Positions 15,924 through 25,394 are shown, counted from the first letter of the stretch. The stretch is DNA of 64,000 nucleotides from Aurantimonas coralicida DSM 14790 (GCF_000421645.1 NZ_ATXK01000003.1:1-64000), one strand, 5' to 3'. Program-made: numbers and translations. The notes: generated by a model from the sequence alone, not told the origin.

Positions 15924-16892
15924 ATGCTGGACCGCGTCGCAAGCCGGAACTTGCCAACGATCAACCGCGCCTACAATGCGGTGTTCCGGCCGAACCGGCT
16001 TACCCTGGGGCTCGTCGTGCCCCTGGAAACCTATGCGACGCGGGCCGTGCCCTCGATGACGCAGCATCTCGAGCGGGTACGACTGGCGGACGAGCTGGGC
16101 TTTGCGGCGCTGTGGCTGCGCGACGTGCCGTTCAACGTTCCGTCCTTCGGCGACGCAGGCCAGACCTACGACCCGTTCGTCTATCTCGGCCTTCTGGCCG
16201 GGATGACGCAGCGGATCGCTCTTGGCGTGGCCAGCGTGGTTTTGCCGCTGCGCCATCCCGCGCATGTCGCGAAGGCGGCGGCCAGCGTCGATGTGCTGTC
16301 GGGCGGCCGGCTCATTCTCGGTATCGCATCGGGCGACCGTCCCGACGAGTTTCCGGCGACCGGCACGTCTTTCGCCGACCGCGGCATGCGGTTTCGCGAG
16401 AGCTACGACTATATCCGCCACATGGGCGCCGACGCCCCGGCCTTCGACAGCCTGGTCGGCAGTCTGGACGGCGGCATCGACATGCTGCCCAAGCCGGTCG
16501 GCGGGCGGCTGCCGCTTCTCGTCACCGGCGGCAGCCAGCAGGATCCGGAATGGATCGCATGCCACGGTGACGGCTGGATGCTCTATCCGCGCGACGCGGC
16601 CACGCAGGCGCGGATCATCGGCGACTGGCGAACCCGGACACATGATGCGGGCGGCGCCGCGAAACCGGCGATGGAGCCGCTCTACATCGACCTGGAGGAC
16701 GATCCCGAGGCATCGCCCCGACCGATCCATCTCGGCCTGCGACTGGGGATGCGCCATCTGGCACGCTACCTGAAGGCGCGCGAGGCGATCGGCGTGAACC
16801 ATGTCGCGCTGAACCTGCGCTTCAATCGTGCGGATACCGAAACCACCATGAAACGCCTGGCCGACGAGCTGTTGCCAGCCTTCTCGAACTGA
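15924..16892 (+). CDS. Luciferase-like (LLM) flavin-dependent oxidoreductase
   Basis: A 322-residue TIM-barrel protein of the bacterial luciferase superfamily. It shows [12 protein letters not shown] at the first strand, [35 protein letters not shown], the typical [20 protein letters not shown] and [19 protein letters not shown] blocks. Such enzymes use FMN or F420 with a reductase; substrate is unknown. The start at 15924 has only a weak purine-rich stretch upstream. It sits ~100 bp after the second DUF1330 gene and 11 bp before the SDR, so it likely belongs to a co-transcribed redox set. Confidence 0.88.
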   Translation: MLDRVASRNLPTINRAYNAVFRPNRLTLGLVVPLETYATRAVPSMTQHLERVRLADELGFAALWLRDVPFNVPSFGDAGQTYDPFVYLGLLAGMTQRIALGVASVVLPLRHPAHVAKAAASVDVLSGGRLILGIASGDRPDEFPATGTSFADRGMRFRESYDYIRHMGADAPAFDSLVGSLDGGIDMLPKPVGGRLPLLVTGGSQQDPEWIACHGDGWMLYPRDAATQARIIGDWRTRTHDAGGAAKPAMEPLYIDLEDDPEASPRPIHLGLRLGMRHLARYLKAREAIGVNHVALNLRFNRADTETTMKRLADELLPAFSN

Positions 16893-16903
16893 GGATGTCC
16901 ACC

Positions 16904-17689
16904 ATGTCCAAGACCATTCTGATCACCGGTTCGACCGATGGTATCGGGCTGGAAACGGCGAAGAAGCTCGCCGCCGACGGCCATGCGATCCTCTTGCACG
17001 GCCGCAGCGCCGACAGACTGGCGGCGGCCGCGAGCGCCATGCCCGACGGCGCGTCGGTCGAGACCTACATGGCCGATCTGTCCCGGCCGGACGCGGTGCG
17101 ATCGCTGGCGAAGGCCGTTCGCGACCGGCACGACAGTCTCGACGTGCTGATCAACAATGCCGGCGTCTACGGGACGGCGGAGACGGTGACCGCCGAGGGG
17201 CTCGACATGCGCTTCGCGGTCAACACGATCGCCCCTTACGTGCTGACCCGCGAGCTCCTGCCAATCATGGGACGGGGATCGCGGATCGTGAATCTCTCCT
17301 CCGCGGCACAGGCGCCCGTCGACCTTGAGGCCCTGACGGGCGGCAAGCGCCTGTCCGACGGAGCCGCCTATGCCCAGAGCAAGCTGGCACTGACCATGTT
17401 GTCGCGATCGCTGGCCGACGAGCTGGGTGAAGACGGCCCGGTCGTCGTCGCCGTCAATCCAGGCTCGCTGCTGGGCACCAAGATGGTCAAGGCCGCCTTC
17501 GGCACGAGCGGAAACGACATCGGCATCGGCGTCGACATCCTCTCGCGCGCCGCCACGTCGGACGAGTTCGCCGACGCATCGGGCCGATACTACGACAATG
17601 ACGGCCGCCGCTTCGCCTTCCCCCACGCCGATGCGCAGGACGCCGACAAGCGCGAAGCCCTCATGCGGACAATCAACGGTCTCGTCTAG
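16904..17689 (+). CDS. Short-chain dehydrogenase/reductase
   Basis: A 261-residue classical-type SDR: cofactor motif [10 protein letters not shown] (~8-17), LHGRSADRL suggesting NADP preference, the NNAG motif (LINNAGVYG), catalytic Ser in VNLSSAAQA and YAQSK as the Tyr-Lys pair. It resembles the retinol dehydrogenase/oxidoreductase-like branch. GAGGA lies eight bases before ATG 16904, so this is preferred over ATG 16895 in the same frame. It closes the DUF1330-LLM-SDR set. Confidence 0.87.
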   Translation: MSKTILITGSTDGIGLETAKKLAADGHAILLHGRSADRLAAAASAMPDGASVETYMADLSRPDAVRSLAKAVRDRHDSLDVLINNAGVYGTAETVTAEGLDMRFAVNTIAPYVLTRELLPIMGRGSRIVNLSSAAQAPVDLEALTGGKRLSDGAAYAQSKLALTMLSRSLADELGEDGPVVVAVNPGSLLGTKMVKAAFGTSGNDIGIGVDILSRAATSDEFADASGRYYDNDGRRFAFPHADAQDADKREALMRTINGLV

Positions 17690-17932
17690 GAGAGGGAAGG
17701 ATTGCGGTCGCCCGCCCCGGGAAGTGTTGCGTGAAATGCGGCATTCGGGGCTATAAGCTCTCTGCCCGACCTGCGACCGTTTCGCGATCGGCGGCCTTCA
17801 ACCCCAATCCCGGGGCGAGGCCGTCTTCGAACCGCGAGCAGACCCGAACGCCATGGTCATCCGCATGCGTTGGCCCCTGAACAGGAACATGAACCCGGTT
17901 TCGGGCAAGAGCCAGCGACGAGAGCACTGCAC

Positions 17933-18622
17933 ATGATGGACGAAACGCAGGCCTGGGATCGCCGCACCGGCATGGACAGGATCACCAGCTATCTCTACGG
18001 CGAGATCGTCTCGTTGCGTCTCCTGCCGGGCGCCAAGATTTCCGAAACCGAGATCGCCGCCCGTTTCGGCGTGTCCCGCCAACCGGTCCGGGACGCGTTC
18101 AACCGGCTAGCCAATCTCGATCTCCTGCTGATCCGCCCGCAGCGATCGACCGAGGTGAAGCGCTTCTCGAACAAGGGCATCGAGAAGGCGCGTTTTGTCC
18201 GCGCCTCGGTGGAGTCCGAGGTGCTGCGGCGGGCCGCCCGCTTCTGCGGGGACGAGGATGCCCGGCGGCTGGACCTCAGTCTCGAAGAGCAGCGCAGCGC
18301 CCTGAGCCGGTCGGACTCGCAAGGCTTCATCACGCTCGACTACGAGTTCCACAGAACGCTCTGCGAGATCGCTGGCGTCGACTATGCGTTCGACGTCATC
18401 GCGACGGAGAAAGCAAAGGTCGATCGGCTCTGCATGCTGTCGCTGTCCAAGGAAGACCGCATGCCGCAGCTCGTCGAGGATCACCAGCAGATCGCCGAGA
18501 TGGTCAAGGCGCAGCGCCCCGAGGAGGCGGTCGCTGCGGGCATGCTGCATCTGACACGTCTCGATTCGACGATCGAACTGATCAAGCAGCAGCACGCCTC
18601 CTATTTCGACGACGCGGACTGA
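17933..18622 (+). CDS. GntR-family regulator, FadR/FCD subgroup
   Basis: A 229-residue GntR regulator with an N-terminal winged helix (ISETEIAARFGVSRQPVRDA) and a C-terminal FCD ligand-binding domain holding the acidic/His metal-site residues (DYEFHRTLCEIAG, LVEDHQQIAE). FCD regulators sense organic acids and related metabolites, often derepressing an adjacent uptake operon; here the TRAP transporter operon starting at 19089 is the obvious target. ATG 17933 (or 17936) is chosen over the longer TTG frame from 17870 because a GAGAG lies upstream and the family N-terminus aligns there. Confidence 0.88.
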   Translation: MMDETQAWDRRTGMDRITSYLYGEIVSLRLLPGAKISETEIAARFGVSRQPVRDAFNRLANLDLLLIRPQRSTEVKRFSNKGIEKARFVRASVESEVLRRAARFCGDEDARRLDLSLEEQRSALSRSDSQGFITLDYEFHRTLCEIAGVDYAFDVIATEKAKVDRLCMLSLSKEDRMPQLVEDHQQIAEMVKAQRPEEAVAAGMLHLTRLDSTIELIKQQHASYFDDAD

Positions 18623-19088
18623 AGGCGTCGCTCGCGTGACGCACCGCGCGCACCGCCGGTAGCCGATCCCCGGGCCTCGGCCGGGCCGCCACGCGCCGGC
18701 CCGCTCACATCATCCCGAAGCATCGCCGATCGCGTCATAGACGGCGTGGTGACCATTCTTCATTGCCGCCCGACCGCTTGCGCGGCAGGGCCCGGTAGGC
18801 CTTTGCGAATGGACTTCCGCTTGTGTCCGGGCGGAAGCCCGATGTGGCGAAGCGCTTCCCTTAGCTCTGCTACGCAAACGCGGCGCCCTTTCACGCTCTC
18901 GATCATCGCTTTCGCCCCCTTCGCTGCGAACGCATCGCGGCCGGTTTGCAAACTTGCGCTTCACAAACCGAACGTCGACTAGTATACAAGTTCGCACAGG
19001 CCATCGCTGAGCATGGTCGATGACGTTTCGCGGACCGGCGTGGTGGAGGCCTGGCGGTCGCGGAATCCGAACCAAACAGGGAGGAAAC
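18623..19088. other. Intergenic stretch upstream of the first TRAP operon
   Basis: About 466 bp without a convincing gene. A 63-residue minus-strand frame at 18760-18951 exists but shows no motif or ribosome site. The right part contains the GTATAC-centred palindrome listed separately and should hold the TRAP operon promoter. Confidence 0.5.
18978..18991. promoter_or_regulatory. Candidate GntR (FCD) operator
   Basis: ACTAGTATACAAGT is a 14-bp near-perfect palindrome (one mismatched pair) centred on GTATAC, ~98 bp before the dctP start. TTGTATACAA-like sites are common operators of FCD-type GntR repressors; the regulator encoded at 17933-18622 is the likely binder. Assignment is inference from motif and position. 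Confidence 0.45.
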
Positions 19089-20093
19089 ATGACCGTGACC
19101 CAGACATTGCGCCGCCGCGCTGCCGCCGGAACCGCGCTGACCGCGCTGATGGCATTCGCCACGCTGGGCGGCGCCGCCTCGGCTGCCGAACTGCGCGGCT
19201 GGAACATCCATGTGGAGGATTATCCCGTCTCGATCGCCATGGAGGCGTTTGCCGCGGAAGTGGCCGAGAAGACGGGCGGCGAGGTCACCTCCAAGATCTA
19301 CCACAACGGCGTCCTGGGCGATCAGCCCGACGCGATCGAGCAGGTCCGGCTCGGCGTGATCGACTTCGGCGAGTTCAATCTCGGCCCCATGGGGCAGGCG
19401 GTTCCGGAAGCGAACGTCACCGCCCTGCCGTTCATCTTCAAGAGCGTGCCGCAGATGTACGAGCTGATGGACGGCGAGGTCGGCGACGCCATCGGCGAGG
19501 GGATGAAGGCCAAGGGCATCGTCCCGCTCGGCTGGTACTCCGCGGGCGCCCGGTCATTCTACAATTCGGTGAAGCCGATCAACGCACCGTCCGATGTCGA
19601 GGGCCTGAAGGTCCGGGTGATGAGCAACGACCTCTTCGTCAAGATGGTCGAGGCGATGGACGGCAACGCTACGCCCATGGCCTTCGCGGAGGTCTACCAG
19701 TCGATCAAGACCGGCGTCGTGGACGGGGCGGAGAACAACCCGCCATCCTACGAATCCACGAACCATTACGAAGTCGCCAAATACTACTCGCTGACCGAGC
19801 ATCTGATCATTCCCGAATGCCTGTGCATGAGCCTGAAGGCCTGGGACAAGCTGACGCCCGAGCAGCAGGAGATCGTCATGGCGGCCGGCCGCAGCAGCGC
19901 CGCCATGGAGCGCAAGCTCTGGGACGAGCGCGAGGCGGCCAGCCTGGAAACGGTGAAGGCCGGCGGCACCGAGGTGAACACCATCGCCGACAAGGATGCG
20001 TTCCAGGACGCGATGGCGCCGGTCTATGAGGCGTATCTCGCCGACAATCCGGGCATGGCCGACCTCGTCAACATGATCCGCGAAGCGGACTGA
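19089..20093 (+). CDS. dctP: TRAP transporter substrate-binding protein (DctP family)
   Basis: A 334-residue periplasmic binding protein. Residues 1-33 are a signal peptide ending ASA-AE. The mature protein has DctP features: VAEKTGGEVTSKIYHNGVLG near the N-terminus, a central LPFIFKSVPQMYELMDG, the LKVRVMSNDLFVKMVEAM block and the carboxylate-contacting Arg within it, then AFAEVYQSIKTGVVDGAENN. The binding protein delivers its ligand, typically an organic acid, to a sodium-driven DctQM permease. GGAGGAAAC right before ATG 19089 fixes the start. It begins an operon with dctQ, dctM and an SDR; a strong hairpin follows the gene. Confidence 0.93.
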   Translation: MTVTQTLRRRAAAGTALTALMAFATLGGAASAAELRGWNIHVEDYPVSIAMEAFAAEVAEKTGGEVTSKIYHNGVLGDQPDAIEQVRLGVIDFGEFNLGPMGQAVPEANVTALPFIFKSVPQMYELMDGEVGDAIGEGMKAKGIVPLGWYSAGARSFYNSVKPINAPSDVEGLKVRVMSNDLFVKMVEAMDGNATPMAFAEVYQSIKTGVVDGAENNPPSYESTNHYEVAKYYSLTEHLIIPECLCMSLKAWDKLTPEQQEIVMAAGRSSAAMERKLWDEREAASLETVKAGGTEVNTIADKDAFQDAMAPVYEAYLADNPGMADLVNMIREAD

Positions 20094-20112
20094 GCTCCCT
20101 CAAGGTCGAATA

Positions 20113-20146
20113 GGCCGCTTCGTCTCCCTGCGGAGGCGGAGCGGCC
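20113..20146 (+). other. Strong RNA hairpin between dctP and dctQ
   Basis: On the plus-strand RNA a 15-bp uninterrupted stem (two G-U pairs) forms between 20113-20127 and 20132-20146 with a four-base loop CUGC, 20 bp after the dctP stop. There is no U-run, so it is not a classical terminator. Such hairpins after binding-protein genes usually stabilise the upstream mRNA or cause partial termination so that binding protein exceeds permease. Confidence 0.75.
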
Positions 20147-20176
20147 GCCCTGCGGCCCGCATCGTCCGAGGCAGCC

Positions 20177-20707
20177 ATGACGCCATCCTCATTCCCCGTT
20201 CTGACGCTCCGGCGCACGCTCGAGCACCTGCGCAAGGCCTGCATGATCGTCGCGACAGCCGCGCTGGCGCTGCTTATCGCGAGTTTCGGCTGGCTCGTCT
20301 TCGGCCGCTATGTCCTGAACGTCACGCCGACATGGGTCGAGCAGCTGGCGCTTCTGCTCATCTGCTACATCGCCTTCCTGGGCGCGGCCGTCGGGGTCCA
20401 GGAAGACACCCATATCGGGGTCACGCTGTTTCGCGACATGCTGCCGCCGACGGCCCGCAAGATCGTGATGATCGCCATCGATGTCTGCCTGGCTGCCTTC
20501 GGCGCGACGATGCTCGTCGCCGGGATCACGCTGATGCAGTTCGGCTGGGACACGCTGCTTCCGATGCTGCGGATACCGGAGAGCTTCCGCACGCTGGCGA
20601 TCACCTCCTGCGGCGGCCTCGTCATGCTGTTCTCCGGCACCCGCGGTCTTCTGCGGATCCTGTCCTTCGGGGACTGGAATCCCGAAGCCGAAATCAAGGA
20701 TCTCTGA
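20177..20707 (+). CDS. dctQ: TRAP transporter small permease (DctQ family)
   Basis: A 176-residue membrane protein with about four transmembrane helices (residues ~17-40, 52-72, 92-115, 135-155). Family marks include FGRYVLNVTPTWVEQLALLL and GAAVGVQEDTHIGV. DctQ is the small subunit that associates with DctM in the inner membrane. The stop is two bases before the dctM GTG. Confidence 0.9.
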   Translation: MTPSSFPVLTLRRTLEHLRKACMIVATAALALLIASFGWLVFGRYVLNVTPTWVEQLALLLICYIAFLGAAVGVQEDTHIGVTLFRDMLPPTARKIVMIAIDVCLAAFGATMLVAGITLMQFGWDTLLPMLRIPESFRTLAITSCGGLVMLFSGTRGLLRILSFGDWNPEAEIKDL

Positions 20708-20709
20708 AC

Positions 20710-21990
20710 GTGGGACTTGCCATTCTGCTCGGCGTCTTCGGCGCCGGAGTGATCATCGGCGCGCCGGTCGCCTTCGCCATGGGCATCGCGGCAGCCGCGG
20801 CCTTCTGGTACGAGGGATTCCCGACGCTGATCACCTTCCAGCGGGCAACCGCCGGCGTCTCCGTCTTCTCCCTTTTGGCCATTCCCTTCTTCGTCTTCGC
20901 CGGCGAGATCATGCTGCATGGCGGGATCGCCAGCCGGCTGGTGAAGCTCGCCTCGGCGATCGTCGGCCATCTGCGGGGTGGCCTCGCCATGGTCAACATC
21001 TTCTCCTCGATGCTGTTCGGCGGCATCTCCGGCTCGGCCGTGGCGGATATCTCGGCCCTCGGCTCGCTGCTGATCCCGGTGATGAAGGAGCGCGGCTACC
21101 GGCCCGATTTCGCGGTCAACGTGACGGTGACGTCGTCGATCGCCGGGATCGTCATTCCGCCCAGCCACAACATGATCATCTTCGCCGTGGCGGCGGGCGG
21201 CGGCATCTCCGTCTCTGGCCTGTTTCTCGCCGGCGTCCTGCCGGGCATCCTGATGTGCGTCTGCCTGGCCGTCGCCGCCTACATCATCTCGGTGAAGCAC
21301 AATTACCCGGCCGAACCCTTCCCGGGCTGGGGCGTCGTGGGCCGGACGGCGGCCGATGCCATTCCCGGCTTCATGACGGCGGTCATCATCGTCGGAGGAA
21401 CCCTCTCGGGCGTCTTCACGGTCACCGAGTCCGGCGCCTTCGGCGCGATCTATGCAGTCCTCCTGACGGCCTTCTACTATCGCAGCCTGACGCTGAACTC
21501 CTTCCTCATCGCCCTGGCGAGTGCCGTTCGCACGACCGCCATGGTGATGATCCTGATCGCCTTCGCCAGCTCCTTCGCCTATCTCCTGGCGCTCTACCAG
21601 GTGCCGACCAAGCTCAGCATGCTGCTGGTCTCGATCTCCGACAACCCGATCATGATCCTCCTGATGATCAACGTGATCCTGCTGGTTCTCGGCATGATCA
21701 TGGACATGGCTGCGCTGATCCTGATCTGCACGCCGATCTTCCTGCCGATCGCCAAGGGCCTCGGCATGGACCCGACTCAGTTCGGCATCATGATGCTGAT
21801 CAATCTCGGCCTGGGGCTCTGCACGCCGCCGGTGGGAACCTGCCTGTTCGTCGGCTGCGCCGTCGGGCGGATCAAGCTGGAAGCGGCCATGCGGACGATC
21901 TGGCCCTTCTACCTCGCCATTCTCGCCGCCCTGCTGCTGGTGACCTACGTGCCGGGCATCTCGCTCTGGCTTCCCTCGCTCCTCAACTGA
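20710..21990 (+). CDS. dctM: TRAP transporter large permease (DctM family)
   Basis: A 426-residue membrane protein with ~11-12 predicted helices and the DctM signatures: GAPVAFAMGIAA near the N-terminus, IPFFVFAGEIMLHGGIASRL, MLFGGISGSAVADISALGSL, IVIPPSHNMIIFAVAAGG and NLGLGLCTPPVGTCLFVGCA. This is the sodium/solute-translocating subunit. The start is taken as GTG 20710 (AAGGAT upstream); CTG 20704 is in frame but less likely. The open frame extends upstream inside dctQ and that part is not coding. Confidence 0.9.
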   Translation: MGLAILLGVFGAGVIIGAPVAFAMGIAAAAAFWYEGFPTLITFQRATAGVSVFSLLAIPFFVFAGEIMLHGGIASRLVKLASAIVGHLRGGLAMVNIFSSMLFGGISGSAVADISALGSLLIPVMKERGYRPDFAVNVTVTSSIAGIVIPPSHNMIIFAVAAGGGISVSGLFLAGVLPGILMCVCLAVAAYIISVKHNYPAEPFPGWGVVGRTAADAIPGFMTAVIIVGGTLSGVFTVTESGAFGAIYAVLLTAFYYRSLTLNSFLIALASAVRTTAMVMILIAFASSFAYLLALYQVPTKLSMLLVSISDNPIMILLMINVILLVLGMIMDMAALILICTPIFLPIAKGLGMDPTQFGIMMLINLGLGLCTPPVGTCLFVGCAVGRIKLEAAMRTIWPFYLAILAALLLVTYVPGISLWLPSLLN

Positions 21991-22178
21991 CGAGGCGCAG
22001 CTGCGGGCCGACATGCCCTGTCGGCGCCCGGGTCTCGCTGTCGCGGGATGCGGGCGCGGATCACCACTTAGACGCCGACGCGAACGGCGTATGAAAACCT
22101 CCGTGTGCCGGGCGCCCCGGCGCCCATCCGGTTCAACGAACACATCGCTGCACGCAGCACGAACAGAAGGAACATGAG

Positions 22179-22922
22179 ATGACACTGAGTGGCAAGACAG
22201 CAATCGTGACCGGCGGCGGCCGCGACATCGGCAGCGCCTGCGCGATCCGACTGGCCCGGGAAGGGGCCAACGTCGTCATCAACTATTTCGCCAGCGCCGA
22301 CCGCGCCCATGCCACGGTGGACGCGATCACGGCTGCCGGCGGTCAGGCGATCGCGGTGCAGGGCGATCTGAGCAAGCCGGACGGCGTCGACGCGCTGGTG
22401 GCCAAGGCGGTCGAGACCTACGGCACCGTCGACATCCTGGTGAACAACACCGGCGGCCTGATCGCCCGCAAGACCGTCGGCGAGATGCCGCTGGAGCATT
22501 GGCAGGCCGTCATGGACCTGAACGTCACCAGCACCTTCCTGATGACCAAGGCGGTTCTCGCCCACATGAGCAAGGGCGCCATCGTCAACATCGCGAGCCA
22601 GGCAGGCCGCGACGGCGGCGGACCGGGGGCGGTCGCCTACGCCACCTCCAAGGGCGCCATCATGGCGATGACCCGCGGCCTCGCCAAGGAACTCGGCCCG
22701 GACATCCGCGTGAATGCGCTGTGCCCCGGCATGATCGACACCGACTTCCACAACATCTTCACCAAGCCTGAAGTGCGCAAGAACGTCGAGGCGGCAACCC
22801 CGCTGAAGCGTCAGGGCCGGTCGGAAGACGTCGCCAACATGGTCTGTTTCCTCGCCAGCGACGAGGCGTCCTTCGTCACCGGCGCGAATGTCGACATCAA
22901 CGGCGGAATGCTCTTCAGCTGA
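22179..22922 (+). CDS. SDR family oxidoreductase (sugar/acid dehydrogenase-like)
   Basis: A 247-residue classical SDR: TGGGRDIGSACAIRLAREGA cofactor motif, NNTGG in place of the usual NNAG, catalytic Ser in VNIASQAGRDG, YATSKGAIMAMTRGLAKELG with the Tyr-Lys pair, and the C-terminal VTGANVDINGGML. The pattern is that of FabG-like and hexose/uronate dehydrogenases. Position ~190 bp after dctM suggests that it oxidises or reduces the compound imported by the TRAP system. AAGGAACATGAG precedes the ATG. Confidence 0.88.
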   Translation: MTLSGKTAIVTGGGRDIGSACAIRLAREGANVVINYFASADRAHATVDAITAAGGQAIAVQGDLSKPDGVDALVAKAVETYGTVDILVNNTGGLIARKTVGEMPLEHWQAVMDLNVTSTFLMTKAVLAHMSKGAIVNIASQAGRDGGGPGAVAYATSKGAIMAMTRGLAKELGPDIRVNALCPGMIDTDFHNIFTKPEVRKNVEAATPLKRQGRSEDVANMVCFLASDEASFVTGANVDINGGMLFS

Positions 22923-22986
22923 GTTGGCCGGAACCGGGGGCCGGGCTCGCGAGCGACCGCAAGGCGCTCGACCGGACGCCGGACCC

Positions 22987-23009
22987 CGGCATCGCGCTCA
23001 GCGATGCCG
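22987..23009. terminator. Hairpin between convergent SDR and tarD genes
   Basis: CGGCATCGC and GCGATGCCG form a perfect 9-bp stem with loop GCTCA in the 190-bp gap between two converging genes. No T-run is present on either strand, so its terminator role is tentative. Confidence 0.45.
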
Positions 23010-23113
23010 CAGAACGCGGGGGAGGTAGGGCAGAGGCGGCGTTCCAGACGAACGACCGACAACCTGCATGCCTTCCCGCCCTTCGGCCCCGAACTTCCTC
23101 GGCCAGGACTTTT

Positions 23114-24277
23114 CTATTCCGCCAGATCGCGCATGACCTTGATGAGGTCGGACTTTCCCTCGAAGCCGATGCCCGGGAGTTCGGGCATGACGATGTGGCT
23201 GTCCTCCACCGTCACACCGTCGGGGAAGCCGCCATAGGGCTGGAAGAGGTCCGGGTAGCTTTCATTGCCGCCGAGGCCGAGGCCGGCGGCGATGTTCAGC
23301 GACATCTGGTGTCCGCCATGCGGGATGCAGCGCGAGGGCGACCAGCCGAACTGGGCGAGGACCTCCAGCGTGCGCTGGTATTCGACCAGGCCGTAGGAGA
23401 GGGCGCAGTCGAACTGCAGCCAGTCGCGATCCGGGCGCATGCCGCCATAGCGCAGGAGATTGCGCGCATCCTGGTGCGAGAAGAGGTTCTCGCCGGTTGC
23501 CATCGGACCCGGATAAAACTCCGCCAGCGCCGCCTGCAGCGCATAGTCCAGCGGATCGCCGGCCTCCTCGTACCAGAACAGCGGATACTCCCGCAGCATC
23601 TTGGCGTAGGCGATGCCCGTCTCCAGGTCGAAGCGGCCATTGGCGTCGACGGCGAGGCGCGCCTGCGATCCGAGCTCTTCGAGGACGGATTCGATGCGGC
23701 CGCGATCCTCGTCCAGCGAGGCGCCGCCGATCTTCATCTTCACGACCGTGTAGCCCCGATCGAGATAGCTGCGCATTTCCTTGCGCAGCGCCGAATTGTC
23801 CTTGCCGGGATAATAATAGCCGCCGGCCGCGTAGACGAAGACGCGCGGATCGGCCTCGCGGCCCTTCTCCTCGGCCAGCATCCGGAACAGCGGCTTGCCG
23901 GCGATCTTGGCGACCGCGTCCCAGACCGCCATGTCCACCGTGCCCACCGCGACGGACCGCTCGCCGTGACCGCCGGGCTTCTCGTTCATCATCATCGCCG
24001 CCCAGATGCGGCGCGGGTCGAGATTGGTCCCCGCATCGTTCATCAGCGAGGCGCCGTCGGCCTCGAGAATGCGATCGCGGAACCGCTCGCGGATCAGGCC
24101 GCCCTGGCCGTAGCGGCCATTCGAGTTGAAGCCGTAGCCGACGACGCGGCGACCGTCGCGCACCACGTCGGTGACGACGGCGACGAGGCTCGTCGTCATT
24201 TTGGTGAAGTCGATATAGGCGTTGCGGATCGGCGAGGCGATCGGCTTGGTGACCTCGACGACGTCGACGATACGCAT
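23114..24277 (-). CDS. tarD: D(-)-tartrate dehydratase
   Basis: A 387-residue enolase-superfamily enzyme (mandelate racemase subgroup) that dehydrates D-tartrate to oxaloacetate. It agrees almost word for word with my recollection of the characterised Bradyrhizobium japonicum enzyme: SPIRNAYIDFTKMTTSLVAV, NSNGRYGQGGLIRERF, VFVYAAGGYYYPGK, the catalytic KMKIGG (Lys pair), metal ligands in VDANGRF, FWYEEAGDP and ATGENLFSHQDARN, and the catalytic His in CIPHGGHQMSLNIA. ATG 24277 matches the family start; the frame extends further to 24343. It is read away from a LysR gene with a candidate operator between them and stands near tartrate dehydrogenase and a carboxylate transporter. Confidence 0.95.
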   Translation of the reverse strand: MRIVDVVEVTKPIASPIRNAYIDFTKMTTSLVAVVTDVVRDGRRVVGYGFNSNGRYGQGGLIRERFRDRILEADGASLMNDAGTNLDPRRIWAAMMMNEKPGGHGERSVAVGTVDMAVWDAVAKIAGKPLFRMLAEEKGREADPRVFVYAAGGYYYPGKDNSALRKEMRSYLDRGYTVVKMKIGGASLDEDRGRIESVLEELGSQARLAVDANGRFDLETGIAYAKMLREYPLFWYEEAGDPLDYALQAALAEFYPGPMATGENLFSHQDARNLLRYGGMRPDRDWLQFDCALSYGLVEYQRTLEVLAQFGWSPSRCIPHGGHQMSLNIAAGLGLGGNESYPDLFQPYGGFPDGVTVEDSHIVMPELPGIGFEGKSDLIKVMRDLAE

Positions 24278-24349
24278 GGCAAAGCTCCGGTTCTGGCGTG
24301 TTCGGCTGGACCGTCGGTAGCGCTGGCCGGGGGCAAAGGCCAATGCTAG

Positions 24350-24371
24350 ATCGGTCTGTGGTCATACCGAT
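24350..24371. promoter_or_regulatory. Candidate LysR box between tarD and its regulator
   Basis: ATCGGT and ACCGAT form 6-bp inverted arms 10 bp apart, ending 12 bp before the divergently read LysR start (24384) and ~73 bp before tarD. Size and place fit a LysR autoregulatory site. Confidence 0.45.
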
Positions 24372-24383
24372 TGGGCATTGCCG

Positions 24384-25271
24384 ATGGAGACGATCTGGCT
24401 CGAGGACTTTCTGGCGCTTGCATCCGAGCTGAACTTTTCATGCGCGGCGGAGCGGCGGCATATCACGCAGCCCGCCTTCAGCCGCCGCATCCGGGCCCTC
24501 GAGTCCTGGGTCGGCACGCCCCTGTTCACGCGCACGACGCACCATGTCGCGATGACGGCGGCCGGCGCCGTGTTTCATGCGCAGGCGGTCATGCTGAGCC
24601 GGGATATCCAGCGGCTGCGGCAGGAAACGCGGGCCGCGGCCGGCATCGACGCCGGTGTCCTGACCATCGCGGCGACCCACGCTCTGTCCTTCACCTTCTT
24701 CCCGCGCTGGATCCGGGGCAACGACGCGCTGTTCGGCCGCGGCAATCTCAATCTCGTCTCCGACAGCATGATGGCCTGCGAAGAGATCATGCTGCGCGGC
24801 GAGGCGTCGCTGATGCTCTGTCATCATCACCCGGCCATGCGCAGCCAGTTCGAGCCGGGCCAGTTCGACAGCGTCGTCGTGGGGTCGGACAGCCTCGTCC
24901 TCGTCAGCGCCCCGGATGCCGAGGGCAAGGCGATCTGGTCGCTCGATGCCGGGCGCCCGGCGCCTTACCTCGGCTACAGCGAGCCGTCCGGCCTCGGCCG
25001 GATCATCGCGGCCGTCTGGCGCCCTGAGCGTTCGGCCGACCGGATCGAACAGGTGTTCACGTCGCATCTCGCCGCGACGCTGTTGACGATGGCGCGGTCA
25101 GGCGAGGGGCTGGCGTGGCTGCCCATGACCCTTGCCGAAGACAGTCTGGAGGCGGGGACGCTGGTTCGGGTCGCGTCGGGCGCCATGCCGATCCCGATCG
25201 AGATCCGGCTCTACCGGCACAAGGGCCGGCAGGGTACGACGATCGAGGCGGCCTGGGCGGCGCTGCCCTGA
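24384..25271 (+). CDS. LysR-family regulator of the tartrate locus
   Basis: A 295-residue LysR protein with the N-terminal helix-turn-helix METIWLEDFLALASELNFSC followed by ITQPAFSRRIRALESWVG, a family subset known from dicarboxylate and aromatic pathways, and a periplasmic-binding-like effector domain (LTIAATHALSFTFFPRW). It is divergent from tarD (106-bp gap), the classical arrangement for control of the neighbour with the substrate as co-inducer. ATG 24384 is preferred to TTG 24378 because it matches the family N-terminus. Confidence 0.88.
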   Translation: METIWLEDFLALASELNFSCAAERRHITQPAFSRRIRALESWVGTPLFTRTTHHVAMTAAGAVFHAQAVMLSRDIQRLRQETRAAAGIDAGVLTIAATHALSFTFFPRWIRGNDALFGRGNLNLVSDSMMACEEIMLRGEASLMLCHHHPAMRSQFEPGQFDSVVVGSDSLVLVSAPDAEGKAIWSLDAGRPAPYLGYSEPSGLGRIIAAVWRPERSADRIEQVFTSHLAATLLTMARSGEGLAWLPMTLAEDSLEAGTLVRVASGAMPIPIEIRLYRHKGRQGTTIEAAWAALP

Positions 25272-25337
25272 TGGTGCTGCCTGTCGCATCGGGACAGGAC
25301 GGGAAGGGCACAGCGATCGCCGCCTTCCCGTAACGAT

Positions 25338-25377
25338 CGTCTCGGCGCGGCGAAGCACTGGTCGCCGCGCCGAGACG
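25338..25377. terminator. Strong bidirectional hairpin between lysR and ttuC
   Basis: A perfect 15-bp GC-rich inverted repeat (CGTCTCGGCGCGGCG and its complement, 10-base loop) sits between the LysR stop and the ttuC stop. Placement between convergent genes suggests termination in both directions; only a TT follows on the plus strand. Confidence 0.6.
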
Positions 25378-25394
25378 CTTGAGGTTCGCCGCTT

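Noticed and set aside
18760-18951. 63-residue minus-strand frame before the first TRAP operon
   Set aside because: Reads cleanly but has no ribosome site, no family likeness and lies in a regulatory gap.
20365-22203. 612-residue minus-strand frame opposite dctQ/dctM
   Set aside because: Antisense shadow of the permease genes, with extreme Asp/Arg/His content and no motifs.
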